Assembly (NCBI GenBank): GCA_018136815.1
Contig: CM030936.1
Span: 1,010,800-1,056,815, forward strand
Reading direction: 5' to 3'
Source: Isochrysis galbana
Taxonomy: Eukaryota; Haptophyta; Isochrysidales; Isochrysidaceae
DNA length: 46,016 nt
Below, in pieces: positions 18,701 to 27,542 of this stretch. Positions within the stretch are counted from its first letter, which is position 1; each line of letters starts with the position of its first letter. The notes below the pieces were generated by a model. It had not been told where the DNA came from. It ran no database searches and saw only the letters and a program-made list of their open reading frames with translations. A program made the translations under genes and the position numbers.

Positions 18701-19396
18701 TAGCACACGTTGGGTGCTGAGGCAGGCTTAGGTTGAGGCAGGGCTATGTCAAGCGGCCGGCTACTCACAGGCGAGCAGCCAAAGTCAGAGTCTCCTCAAC
18801 TGAAAGAAACGAGTAAAGCATATCATCCTGCGGCACGAAGCCGATTCGCGACGGTGTGTTCGAGTCGTACGGCTCGCCGTCAAGAAGAATTCGGCCCCAT
18901 GCAGGCGTCGTGTGTCCCGCAAGGATTGAGAGGAGAGTGGTCTTGCCTGAGCCAGATGGACCAAGTATGCCGAGCAGACCAGCTTCTCCAGCAAGTGTGG
19001 GTTCATCTGCTTGGTGCTCCACCTCTCCATCGCCCGAGCAGGAGTATCCATAGACATCAAAGAGGACCTATGCGTGCCGTAAGTTGGAGGGTCAGTCTCG
19101 TACGTCGCCTCCTGAGCGCCTCGCTGAGAGAAGATGTTCGAGGATTGCGTCAAAGATGAGAGCAGAGAGAAGTCATCTCTCACCATTGCCATCTCGCTCC
19201 TGCCTGTGCCCGCAGGAGAGCTGGTGGGCAACGTGCGCGCTAGTGGCGTGCGTCTAGAGCTCGGCGTGCTCACCTGCCTCCTCTCCCCGCCGCGCCCGCC
19301 TCGCACCTCGGCGCACACGCCCTCCCACTCGACGCAGTGGCGCGCCATCAGCGCCGAGCCCCGCCGCCTGGAGTACTCTTCTCTTAGTAGGGGCAT
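15758..19396 (-). CDS. ABCG (White-type) half-transporter, ten exons
   Basis: The gene model, in transcription order, is 19396-19274, 19067-18769, 18435-18196, 18112-17931, 17804-17691, 17569-17211, 17024-16923, 16785-16609, 16357-16188 and 16067-15758. Every intron is GT-AG, every phase matches, and the product is 691 residues. The order NBD then TMD is that of ABCG exporters, which move lipids or other hydrophobic compounds across membranes as dimers. The Walker A is GPSGSGKTTLLSILAG and the Q-loop is GFVPQDD. The signature is ISGGERKRLSVATEI, Walker B plus D-loop is LLLLDEPTSGLDS, and the H-loop is TIHQPGG. The membrane half begins QFRVLLWRARVQNARNP and ends with FRYAFTGLLRNEFEGL and a last helix (about VLVMMAIAYRLAAL). 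The substrate is unknown. A retroelement sits 70 bp upstream of the ATG. Confidence 0.93.
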
Positions 19397-19465
19397 CTAC
19401 TTCATCGATGTGCCCTATCCGTTAGAACTTGTACCGTCGTAGGGCGTCAGAGTTTTATTGTTGTG

Positions 19466-20253
19466 TTAGTATAACCTTAGTGCAACTAAGTTTATACTTG
19501 GTTGACCCATGGGGGGGCACGAGCCCCCCCCTCTCTCCACTCCTCCCCTGCCATGGGGGAGGAACCACCCATCCTCCTGGCATGCCTGATGGCTTGCCAG
19601 GAGGCCACTGCCCTACTGACCCACTCCCTTCCCCACAGGCTCGCCCCATTCGCCCATCCTGGCCCCTCGTGACCAGCCCATTGCTCCAACCCCCCCTCCC
19701 CCCCTGGTCGATAGGCAGACAGGTGCAGACTGGGGGCCCCAGAGGCTCGGGAGCGCCAGCGAGGGAGAGGCAGGGGAGGCCAGGGCCCAGTCCCAGCCTC
19801 CTCTGCCCCCTGAGCTGGCCTCCAGGAGCCTCCAGGGGCCGCCAGAGGGCCGCTGGAGGCCTGCCGCAGGCGCGCCATCGCGCGTGCCGCAGGAGAGGGG
19901 AGAGAGAGCGCGGAAAAGGGGGTGGGCGCGAGCGAGAGCTCCGCCCACCGGAAAATCGGTAAGTCTCGCGCCTGTTTACAGGATAAGACGAGACAGAGTG
20001 GGCCGCCCACTCGGAGACACAGGAGGAAGGGGGGGAAAGATCACCGGGGGGGGGCGCGGGCCACCGGACCATATCTAAGCCCTCCACCCCAATCCCCCTA
20101 GTAGTGTACGGGGGGAGCCGCCTGATGGCGGGGGGAGAAGGGCCGGGGAATGGGGGTGTAGAGAGTATGCTACGTGCTACTTGTAGTGGGTAGTGGTTCC
20201 ATTCGCCGCGAGTGCGGTAAGAATATTAAAAGGTTTTAGTATAACCTTAGTGC
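19466..20253 (+). mobile_element. Complete 752-bp non-autonomous retroelement with 18-bp TSD
   Basis: TTAGTATAACCTTAGTGC occurs at 19466-19483 and again at 20236-20253, a perfect target-site duplication. The element between (19484-20235) starts with the imperfect palindrome AACTAAGTTTATACTTGGTT. It continues with G/C palindromes (CCATGGGGGGGCACGAG; CCTCCTGGCATGCC ... CCAGGAGG). A middle part is shared with 29930-30195, and the end is GCGGTAAGAATATTAAAAGG plus T. No long protein of known type is encoded. The 3' tail is shared with 5450-5562 and 25284-25345, and resembles the tails of the LINE copies at 5368 and 11674. I infer mobilisation by a LINE. A GGTAAG ... TTTACAG pair near 19958-19981 looks like a tiny splice-like unit of unknown meaning. 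Confidence 0.85.
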
Positions 20254-20831
20254 TGCGGGACCGTAGCCCTTCGACGGCAACGGAGCCCCTACCCCGCGAT
20301 GGGGGTGTGCGCGGTTGGCGCATGGCTCGTCCGGTGTATGTGGCGAGGAATGCTAGCTAACAAGATGTCATACGACGCTATAAGTTCTAACGCTAACGTG
20401 GTGGACGACGATCAGAAGGCGATCTGTCGGCGATCCCGTCTGGAAGGGGGAATCGCACCATAACGGAAACGAGGGGCAATCCTGCCGCACAAGATTCCAA
20501 GAGACCTACCAAATAAGACGAAAGGAGTGCGATGTGCCTAAGGGGGAGATACGAAGAGGTCGTAAATTAAACCTGATTGCCCCCAGAAGCAGATAAAGAA
20601 CCGCAGGGGAGATAGCAAATTAAACCTATCTGCGAGGCGCCTGGGAGGAAGAAAGGTGGGGAAACTTCCCTTCTCTTTCGAGAGAAAGAGAGAGGGCGCT
20701 CCACAACCCACGATCCCATGCATCCAAGCGAAGCTTTTGACCGAGAACGAGAACGAGAGAATTATAACGATAAATGCCGAACGACGAAGAGAAGAGCGAA
20801 GCCTAACGAGTGTCGATTCGCGAATGCGACA
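20254..20831 (-). mobile_element. LTR-like segment, TG...CA ends
   Basis: On the minus strand the segment begins TGTCGCATTCGCGA (20831) and ends GTCCCGCA (20254). Bases 20568-20775 match 14618-14821, next to the reverse transcriptase fragment. The TGTCGCATTCGCGA start is found again at 40435. Neighbouring bases (AGTGC and GCGCT) are not a duplication, so the bounds are a proposal. No coding sequence is seen. Confidence 0.5.
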
Positions 20832-20992
20832 GCGCTCGGCGAGTGTCTGTGCCAGAGTGATGTCAGCTCAGCCCCTGCCAGCAGGCAGCAGGCAGGGGCT
20901 GAGGTTGAGTGTGCAGGCCCACCCAAGGGGTGTCTGCGATGGAGGAAGGGGGGCACGGGGCCCCCATGACCCTATCAGTTTTACTGATAGTT
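20832..20992 (-). mobile_element. 5' end of hairpin-headed retroelement (truncated)
   Basis: Read from 20992 on the minus strand, the hairpin CTATCAGTAAAACTGATAG leads into GGGTCATGGGGGCCCCGTG. A long G/C palindrome around CCTGCTGGCAGGGGCTG follows. The sequence is nearly identical to 29684-29845. A seven-base duplication (CCTGCTG) enlarges the second palindrome. It ends at the LTR-like segment. Confidence 0.8.
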
Positions 20993-21228
20993 GCGCTTCC
21001 CAAATCAGTATATTTCAAAACTCAAAACAGGCCCCCTCTCCCCACAGGATACATAGCCGATTTCTATACCACTACCAGGGCACGCCGTCATAAGTACATT
21101 AATAAGGTGGTTCAGGAGGGGGGGGGGTGCCGTGACTGATGAGCCCCAAGAAGCAACAAGCAAGAGGAGTTCTAGAGCGGGGCGGCAGCGGTTGCCAGCT
21201 CCTAGCTGCTAGCCAGCAGAATCGACCA
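20993..21228. other. Short spacer with G tract
   Basis: No gene is seen. A G tract lies near 21117-21127. This is probably the 3' UTR of the minus-strand gene that ends at 21229. Confidence 0.4.
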
Positions 21229-21838
21229 CTACACAACCTTGAGAGTCGTATCCCACGATCCTGTACCCAATACGTGCACATCGTGTGAGAAGCCCAGGTT
21301 GATGTCGTGAGACTGGACCACCTTGCCGTTGAGCGCGACAGCCATAGCCCCTGTGCCAGTGTTTGTGACATGGGCCCCCGAATGGACCTCCTTTCCATTG
21401 ACGGTTTGCTCGCCGGTATTTTGCACATTGGTGCTCACAGGCCCGCGAGCCTGCACGCCGTCGCCAAAGTTCAAGACGGTGTCCGCGCCGGTGTTGATGT
21501 CGCCTACATTGCCCAGGTTAGAGCCGATGTCAGGTTCACCGCTGGGGAGGTTGATGTCACGTGATGAATAGCTCGGCGTTTCTGTCGAGCTCGGGCGGAC
21601 TTTGTTGCAGTTGGGTTCGTCGATGGTGTCAGCCACTGACAACGTCATTGTGACCTTCGAAGGGCAGTCGACAGAATTCAGCTGCCTTCATGAGTTCAAC
21701 ACTATGCATGATGGCCACTGGCTTCAGCAGCTGCGCTGGACAGATATGGAATTCCGGGATACTCACCCTTGACATTTTTTGGTCGTGCTCGACTCGATCT
21801 GTCGAGATGGCATCGGGCTTGGATTGGCTGCAACCCAT
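21229..21838 (-). CDS. Small protein with MGC dual-acylation signal
   Basis: There are two exons: 21838-21767 (24 codons) and 21654-21229 (142 codons with stop). They join in phase 0 over a GT-AG intron, for a product of 165 residues. The start MGCSQSK is a classic signal for N-myristoylation at Gly2 and palmitoylation at Cys3, so the protein is probably held on the inner face of a membrane. The body is rich in Gly, Asn, Thr and Val, with phrases such as DINTGADTVLNFGDGVQARG and HVTNTGTGAMAVALNG. These look like a short beta-strand repeat, possibly a beta-helix or jelly-roll. I do not recognise the family. Splice sites and the acylation motif make it a credible gene. Confidence 0.7.
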
Positions 21839-22590
21839 TGGTGTGACTGGCCTGAGACTGGCAGACTGGACTTGGGTGTCAGGTCAGAGCAGCCTTTGGC
21901 CGTTGAGTGCCGCTTGGCTCTCGATCCACATGGCAAGTGCGAGGCAGCCGCCCGATCTGACGATCGTCCACTTGCCAGCAGGGCGAGGCGAGATGGACGG
22001 GGTTCGATGCATGCGAGGAGCAAACTCGCCGCTGCGCGCGTTTGCCCTCTGTGAGCGGCATGTGGGGAAGGTGGGGAGGTGGGTGCGTCGGCCGCTCACC
22101 CTCTGGTGGTGCTTGGGACTTGGGACACGCTGTGACAGAAGGACTCTAGGAGAGTATGTACTCGTAAGATTGGTGTTAGTGACTAATCTTGGGGTGGGCG
22201 AGGGGGGTGCGCAAGAGAGAGGGGGGGGGGGGCAGAGATAAGAGAAAGAAGCAGCTGAAGAGAAAGGCCGTCCAACGGCGCTCGTCGCCTCGCCCAACAA
22301 ACAAAGCGGATTTACTGGCCGACAGACAACGCACAGTAGGCGATTTCTCTGAGCAGAGAGAGAAAGAAAGAGAGAGGGGCGAAAGGATGTAGGCGGAGTT
22401 CCCACCGCGCGTCCCAAGCGTGTTGTCCCAAACAGAAACAGACGCAGAGGAGGTCAAAGTAAAGTGAGTGCGTGCGCGCTGATGTGAATCAAAGATAGTG
22501 TAAGTAACAGTAACAGTACTGTTATGAGGTCTCGGTGACAGTATTAGCTCCGAACTGCCAAATCAGTGATATCAGTTGTCAGCTGCTAGA
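21839..22590. other. Upstream region of the acylated-protein gene; no gene seen
   Basis: I see no supported gene in this stretch. It includes a G tract at about 22209-22222 and a purine-rich stretch at 22220-22390. The part nearest 21838 should hold the promoter of the minus-strand gene. Confidence 0.45.
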
Positions 22591-22731
22591 CTAATCTTTT
22601 AAAAGGGCTGATCTTCTACTACGGCTCCTTTTACTAGTAGAATCGTCGCGCGGGAGAGGGGAGAGGTCGCGAGCGCCACGCGGGACTCCGAGCCCCGTTG
22701 GGCGGGGGAAACAAGGAACCGCTGGGGTTGC

Positions 22732-23234
22732 ATGGTGCATGGGGGCAACCCAGCACAACCCAAGAAGAGAATAGACATCAGCGATATGAGACCCGTGCAC
22801 AAATTAAACGACAAAAACGGACTGAAACCCAGCGAGGAGCTAGCAGAGCTGGCCACCAAGCTGGGAATAGCACACGCTGTCAAGGGGGCCAGAGAATAAC
22901 GTAACAGTGGCGACAGAGCAACGTACACATCACACACACAGACAGAAAGAGAGACGTACACGAAACCGATACAGACCAAAAGCCCAACACGCGCCCAAGT
23001 GGGCACGCGGCATAATAATTCGAAACAAAAGGCCTGCCCAAACCCACACCCACACCCACACTCCGAACCAGACCTTAGGTAGTGCACCAAGGCCGGACCC
23101 CGGAAACCGAAGAAAAAGGAATGACGGGGGGCAGGGGAAGAGGTGGAGGGAGGGAATATAAGGGCGGTGTTAGTTAGAGGCGGGAAGACCCGAGACTAGT
23201 AGGTGTGTAGCCCAGAATCTTCAGATTTTTTTTT
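22732..23234 (+). mobile_element. 5'-truncated LINE: ORF2 end plus family A 3' tail
   Basis: The frame ending at the TAA at 22897-22899 reads GNPAQPKKRIDI ... VHKLNDKNGLKPSEELAELA and ends KGARE. It aligns with the C-terminal end of the LINE copies at 4777-5040 and 10278-11346 (basic start, F/L-N-DKG core, helical LA end). About 330 bases of 3' UTR follow, ending GTGTAGCCCAGAATCTTCAG and a T tract at 23234. This is the only place where the family A tail is seen attached to its ORF. The left boundary is uncertain. Confidence 0.7.
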
Positions 23235-23301
23235 AGTTCATGCACGGTCTACGGTTGACACATCGCACCTCGCGCTTGCTCAGAACGCGCCTTTCAGACC
23301 G

Positions 23302-23460
23302 TCACGGAACACATGCAGATAAGCAGCCTTTAATCTTCATCTTCATCTTCTTCGTCTTCTTTTCCTTCTCCGCGTCCTCAATCCTGTGGATGGTGTCAAT
23401 GTCGTTCTGTTGGCAGGCGACCACCCTTGCCTCATTCTGGGTGACGAGGTCCTTCGAATT
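23302..23460 (-). pseudogene. Stranded C-terminal exon of an unknown protein
   Basis: On the minus strand a protein-like frame of 52 residues runs from the LINE junction at about 23460 to a TGA at 23304-23302. It starts NSKDLVTQNEARVVACQQND, continues through IHRIEDAEKEKKTKKMKMK and ends KGCLSACVP. The mix of residues is typical of a real soluble protein with a lysine-rich tail, unlike the GC-biased shadow frames nearby. It is cut at its upstream side by the LINE fragment and has another LINE tail 70 bp downstream. I do not recognise the protein. Confidence 0.5.
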
Positions 23461-23640
23461 CATAGAAGGGCTTCTAGGGATTAATCTCAGGCCGGGCTCT
23501 GAAATAGCCCAACGTCTCTTTTGCTACCAGGTAGACAGACCGCATCCCTCCTCGGGATACTTAGGTATCCTGGCGTGGAGATATATCCTAAGGGACTTTT
23601 ACAACATCCATTATGGGGACCGGCGAACGCGGGAGACTCT
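23455..23640 (+). mobile_element. LINE ORF2 fragment
   Basis: The plus frame reads FEFIEGLLGINLRPGSEIAQ and then LGILAWRYILRDFYNIHYG. This aligns with the block that starts IFQAVEAVTGYTPR and contains ALYIIAWRYIIGDFYKI in the longer LINE copy. The zinc knuckle is missing on the left and the tail is missing on the right. Confidence 0.75.
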
Positions 23641-23999
23641 CCGACCTTCTTCGGCCAAGGGAACAAGGGAACGCCGCGAGGACGTGAGAGAATGGAAGGA
23701 AGGGATCTCGGCTGCGGGTCGTACGCGCGGGACTTGGGGCTTGGTTGGGGCGGGAGGAGAGGGGGAGGGGAGGAGCGGGACACGCTCTAAAGATGGAACG
23801 CGCTGCGGGAGAAGGGAGGGAGGCAGGGCGCGGGAAAGCAGGCATGCTCTAAGGGTAGAGCGTGCGGCGTGGTGCGGCTCCCTTTATCCACGACACCCCT
23901 ACCCGCATGGAGGTGGGTAGTGGAAATGGGTGGTGAGTAGCGGGGTATCTAGCTAGATACCCAGCGGTATCCGTCCGCGGTTACTAGCCTTAGGTAGGA
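23641..23999. other. GC-rich retroelement-like DNA with perfect 20-bp palindrome
   Basis: No gene is supported. GGGTATCTAGCTAGATACCC at 23943-23962 is a perfect palindrome. The stretch lies between a LINE ORF fragment and a family C tail and is probably the 3' UTR of a truncated element. Confidence 0.5.
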
Positions 24000-24098
24000 G
24001 GAAGGGTGCTTGCGCTTGCCGCTGCAAGGAATCTCGTCTTGAATGAGTGTTAGCCCCATTCCTTGGTCGCACCGCGACCCATAAAAATTGTTAAAAAT
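24000..24098 (+). repeat. Retroelement 3' tail, family C copy 2
   Basis: This matches 5772-5872 through GAAGGGTGCTTGCGCTTGCC, TCTTGA(A/G)TGAG and CGCGACCCAT(A/G)AAAATTG, then an A/T-rich end. Confidence 0.65.
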
Positions 24099-24549
24099 TT
24101 GAATTCAATTGATCTGAATCTGAAGGGGGAACCGGAGGCCTGAGGTTTCGGCCTCTTATTGCTTATTGACGCTTCTTGAGACGTGAGAAGTGAGACGTTT
24201 GCAAACAAAGCGTGCGCACTCAATGGGCGTTCAGCCCTGATATTGGCACCGAATGGTGAGCGAGTCGACTACAATAGGTCGACCCTTTTCTTGCGTTGCA
24301 CCCAGCGTCAATGACCATGCAAACTAGACCATCACCAACTAGACGGTGCAAGACTTCTCCACCTATTTTGTTTCAACATAGAGGAAGAAGTTGCAACATC
24401 CTCGTCGGCGTGACAAGATTTCCACTACATTCAGCAGACTAAGAGACGGACGTGCCGCCAACACCCTCTCACTACCCACGCCTTCCATTCGGCGAGGCAA
24501 AAGGACGCAACGAGAAAACAGCACGGATTGAAGGATCAACGGGGTTAGC
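24099..24549. other. 3' flank of LYR-motif gene, no gene seen
   Basis: The sequence is A/T-richer than its neighbours, and I see no supported coding frame. It probably contains the 3' UTR of the gene ending at 24550. Confidence 0.5.
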
Positions 24550-25048
24550 CTATTTCTTGCCTCTCCGTGCGATCGCCTTCCGCGTAGACTCGTGGATGAC
24601 ATAATTTTGGATGCCAAGGATGGCGTGCATCTTCAGTTTGTTAATCTCTGATGCATCTTCGACGTGCATGTTCGACTTGAAGGACTGGCGAATCATTGAA
24701 CGCATCGCATTGCCTTTTGCACTCTGTGTGCAGTTGAAAGGATTGTGTCAGACAAGTGGCGCTGTTTGTGCCAGAGTGAAAGGGTGACAGAGATTCCGTC
24801 CTCAGCCGTTGAATGCAGCGTAACCAAGCGCATCTACCCCCACAGGTGCATACCTGCGCGGCAATGTGGTACGAGAGCCTCATGCAATCGCGGTACAGCT
24901 TGCGAGTGTCGACGTCCTCAGGCTTCATCAATGTCTGTTCGGTCTCATCGGACATGCTCCGACGTGCCGCACCGAGAGTACGACGCAAGGCCTCCCCGTC
25001 GTGCAGCCGGCTCGTCGCCGCGAGCAGAGGGCGCATCGAGCGCTGCAT
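24550..25048 (-). CDS. LYR-motif (Complex1_LYR) mitochondrial protein
   Basis: There are two exons, 25048-24854 and 24723-24550, with a phase 0 GT-AG intron, giving 122 residues. LYR proteins are small helical factors that bind acyl carrier protein and help assemble respiratory complexes or deliver Fe-S clusters in mitochondria. The motif is KLYRDCMRL at residues 50-58. It is followed by the family pattern of helical FK(S/K)N, INKLKMHAILGIQNYVIHES and a basic end. The first 31 residues (MQRSMRPLLAATSRL, then RRTLGAARRS) look like a mitochondrial presequence. A shorter start at MSDETEQ would give 91 residues, which is nearer the family's usual core length. The specific partner cannot be read from sequence. 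Confidence 0.8.
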
Positions 25049-25283
25049 CCTGCTATGCCGAGGACGCACCGCCGGCACACGGGACACAGCAGGGCCGCGC
25101 ACTGCACCACTTGCTGTCGCCGCCGGCACACGAACAGTCTCTCTCCACGTCGGGAGAGTAGTATAATTGTAAAGTAGAGGCTGCAAGCAATCGAGGGATA
25201 TTTCGTTATTTCCACCACTGCAGCAAGCATTCTTCATTCATATTTCATATCACATATAAGTAGTAAAACATTTCATAATATTC

Positions 25284-25500
25284 TTACCGCACTCGCGGCG
25301 AATGGAACCACTACCTACATGTAGCATACTTTCTACACCCCCACTCCCCCGGCCCTTCTCCCCCCGCCATCAGGCGGCTCAGCGGCTCCCCCCGTGCATT
25401 ACTAGGGGGATCGGGGTGAAGGTGAAGGGCTTAGATATGGTCCGTTGGCCTGCGCCCCCTCCCGGTGACCCGTTCCCCCCTTCCTCCTATAGCCTTGCGC
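25284..25500 (-). mobile_element. 3' half of family B retroelement (reverse copy)
   Basis: Reading the minus strand from about 25490, the sequence matches 20005-20230 of the complete element. It includes GACCATATCTAAGCCCT, the CCGCCTGATGGCGGGGGGAG palindrome, and the CATTCGCCGCGAGTGCGGTA tail. The 5' half is absent. Confidence 0.8.
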
Positions 25501-25588
25501 TTCTGGCATTCAATGCCGCAGGCGCGCGCCCCAGCGCACGCGATGTGCCGCCAATAACGCCTTAGCTGCGTCTAGGGCCAGGTCAGAG

Positions 25589-25687
25589 TTTCGCGAAACT
25601 TATTTCGAAACTTGGGTGACTTTTCTGGCAAAAAAACTTTCGCGAAACTTGGGCCCAAAATAGCCCATACGCGCAACTTACGCGAAA
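25589..25687. promoter_or_regulatory. Cluster of E2F-like palindromes
   Basis: TTTCGCGAAA occurs at 25589-25598 and 25638-25647, and TTACGCGAAA at 25678-25687; each is followed by CTT, twice by CTTGGG. TTTCGCG is the core bound by E2F/DP factors in plants, animals and algae. The cluster lies about 100-200 bp upstream of the ATG at 25784, so it may place that gene under cell-cycle control. The binding is inferred. Confidence 0.5.
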
Positions 25688-25783
25688 CTTGGGGGGGGGG
25701 GGGGGCGGCGAGCGACTCCCCTGTGGCCCGTGGCGGCCCTGCTCACTCTCTCACTCTCACACTCTCACTCCCTCAGCGAGAAG

Positions 25784-26308
25784 ATGGTGAGGAGCCGTCG
25801 AGGTGAGCCGGCGCGCGCGGCGGCCCGTCGCAAGGCCAACACACTGCCAGCCCGCCAGCGCCGCCACAGCCCACAGCCCACAGCCCCACCCGGGCCTGTC
25901 CGCATCCTCATTCACTTTCCCTCTCTCCGTCTCTCCGTCTCTCCGTCCGCTCGCTCGTCAGCGCATGCGTCGCTGTCGAAGCCACCGGCCTATGGGACAA
26001 CGTCCACGAGCGTGACCGAGAACGACTACAAGATCGACGAGGACGACATGCTTGCTGAGAGCACCGGCACTGAGGTGTCAGTGGACAGCGGTGTTGAGGA
26101 TGACAACGAGGAGAACGACAACGACAACGACGTAAAGAGCAACGATCACTTTCGAGTCGGTGATCGCGTGGTCCACACCCTCCTCGGCCCTTGCATGGTC
26201 GCGTCGACGAGATGTGAGAGCTCTCGATCCGGCGATGTGAGCATGATCGTGGTGAAGTTCTTCTCGCGTATCTACACACCACTTGTTAGTCAATCAAGGC
26301 AAAGGTAG
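25784..26308 (+). CDS. Acidic protein with SH3-like C-terminal segment, unknown role
   Basis: I read exon 1 as 25784-25802 (MVRSRR plus one base) and exon 2 from 25962, joined over a 159-base GT-AG intron. Exon 2 begins HASLSKPPAYGTTSTSV. It runs into a strongly acidic, Asn-rich linker (VDSGVEDDNEENDNDNDVK) and then NDHFRVGDRVVHTLLGPCMV. That last block has the look of a small beta-barrel of the tudor/KOW/CarD type. The in-frame TAG is at 26306-26308, but AAAG|GTAGGC there could also be a splice donor, so the 3' end is open. The intron is in frame and free of stops, so a longer unspliced form is possible. The E2F-like sites upstream and the composition suggest a chromatin or replication protein, which is inference. 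Confidence 0.5.
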   Translation: MVRSRRGEPARAAARRKANTLPARQRRHSPQPTAPPGPVRILIHFPSLRLSVSPSARSSAHASLSKPPAYGTTSTSVTENDYKIDEDDMLAESTGTEVSVDSGVEDDNEENDNDNDVKSNDHFRVGDRVVHTLLGPCMVASTRCESSRSGDVSMIVVKFFSRIYTPLVSQSRQR

Positions 26309-26470
26309 GCTTCTTTCAACGCCTGAAGACCCAGAGAGAAAGACTAGGGCTGCACGCCCCGAGCAACAAACATTTGCGCAAGATGATCACCCCCTTATAC
26401 TCCGTTGACAAATAAGACTTCAACTAGGAGATTTCGGACGCCCTGCGGCAAGCGGCGACCGAGCTGGGCA

Positions 26471-26930
26471 CCTAGTTGGGCTGTAAGTACTGATATTAGT
26501 ACTGATGCATTAGTATTAGCTCCCCAGGAGCTGATATACTGATGTTAGTTCCTAGGCTGCCAGTTCAAAAATAAAACTAAAAACAAAACTCCGGAGCGGG
26601 AACGAGCCCCCGCGAACAAGCGCAGAGGCGCGCCAGCCCGCTCCCTCCCCCCGCCTATCTCTCCTGCTAGCTGCCCACCCCCCACCACCTTGGACTCTTG
26701 GCCTCTTCACATGCACCTGCCAACTCGTGCTCTCTGTTTATTTGCGCTGCCCTCCCCTTTGCGCGCGCGCCACGCGCTGCACGCTGAACACCCCCTGTAA
26801 GTATAAGTATAATAATAGCGATACTAAAAGTTATAATAGGGGTGTAAGCTGATATTAGTACTGATGTAAGTACTGATGTAAGTGTAAGCTCAAAACCACC
26901 GTAAGCTTACGGACTGACAGCCCAACTAGG
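26471..26930. mobile_element. TIR element next to assembly gap
   Basis: CCTAGTTGGGCTGT at 26471-26484 and its exact complement at 26917-26930 enclose 460 bases. Subterminal AGTACTGATATTAGTACTGA words on the left return as GTACTGATGTAAGT words on the right. There is no transposase. Bases to the right of the second repeat are lost in the gap, so a target duplication cannot be tested. Confidence 0.6.
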
Positions 26931-26931
26931 G

Positions 26932-27031
26932 NNNNNNNNNNNNNNNNNNNNNNNNNNNNNNNNNNNNNNNNNNNNNNNNNNNNNNNNNNNNNNNNNNNNN
27001 NNNNNNNNNNNNNNNNNNNNNNNNNNNNNNN
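26932..27031. other. Assembly gap of 100 N
   Basis: One hundred N form a scaffold join of conventional size, so the true distance is unknown. Both sides are repeat-rich. Confidence 1.
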
Positions 27032-27452
27032 AGTTTGAGGTTGTCTCCTAGTCTCCTAGCGTCTAGCGTGAGTGAGTCTACCCTTGGGGAAAAGAGAAAA
27101 AGAAGAGAGGGGGCCCGTCGCCTATCCTCACGTGAAGAGAGAGACCTCACGAGACTTAGGAAGTAAATACAGGAGAGGACGGAGCGCGCTCTGGTCAAAG
27201 GGCTAAGGGTGTCAACAAGGGGGATTCGAGCCTAACTTCTAGCACTTGTTTGAAGTTTGAAGGTGGTAGGGCAAATTATGTGCTACATTGGTTGATAGTG
27301 GTAGTGGCGTAGTGGCACAACCCTATCTTGGTTAATAGTAATAGTGGTAGTGCCCATGGGGGGGGGGGTATTACCAATGATACCAGTGGTTCCGGGGTAC
27401 CGACGTCCAACGCGCAACGCGCAATCGGGCGGGCAATAATAAGGGTGGTAGC

Positions 27453-27542
27453 GTGCGCACCAAGGCCGTACCCCGGAAACCGAAAATGAAGCAACGAAGG
27501 GGGGCAGGTGTGTAGCCCGGAATCTTCAGGAGTTTTTTTTTT
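27453..27542 (+). repeat. LINE family A 3' tail, copy 2
   Basis: ACCAAGGCCGTACCCCGGAA is followed by a shortened middle and GTGTAGCCCGGAATCTTCAG plus a T tract. It matches the end of the LINE at 23083-23234. Confidence 0.75.

Noticed and set aside
19429..19962. 177-codon plus-strand frame rich in Pro, Gly and Arg
   Set aside because: It follows the GC palindromes of the retroelement head, crosses the target-site duplication and has no protein-like pattern.
20249..20836. Target-site duplication for the LTR-like segment
   Set aside because: The five bases on each side (AGTGC and GCGCT) differ, so a clean solo-LTR insertion is not shown.
24745..25177. Three plus-strand frames of 100-140 codons
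   Set aside because: They are antisense to the LYR-motif gene, which has a recognisable motif and consistent splice sites.
26926..27198. 90-codon minus-strand frame next to the gap
   Set aside because: A third of it is translated from N, and the rest has no coding character.
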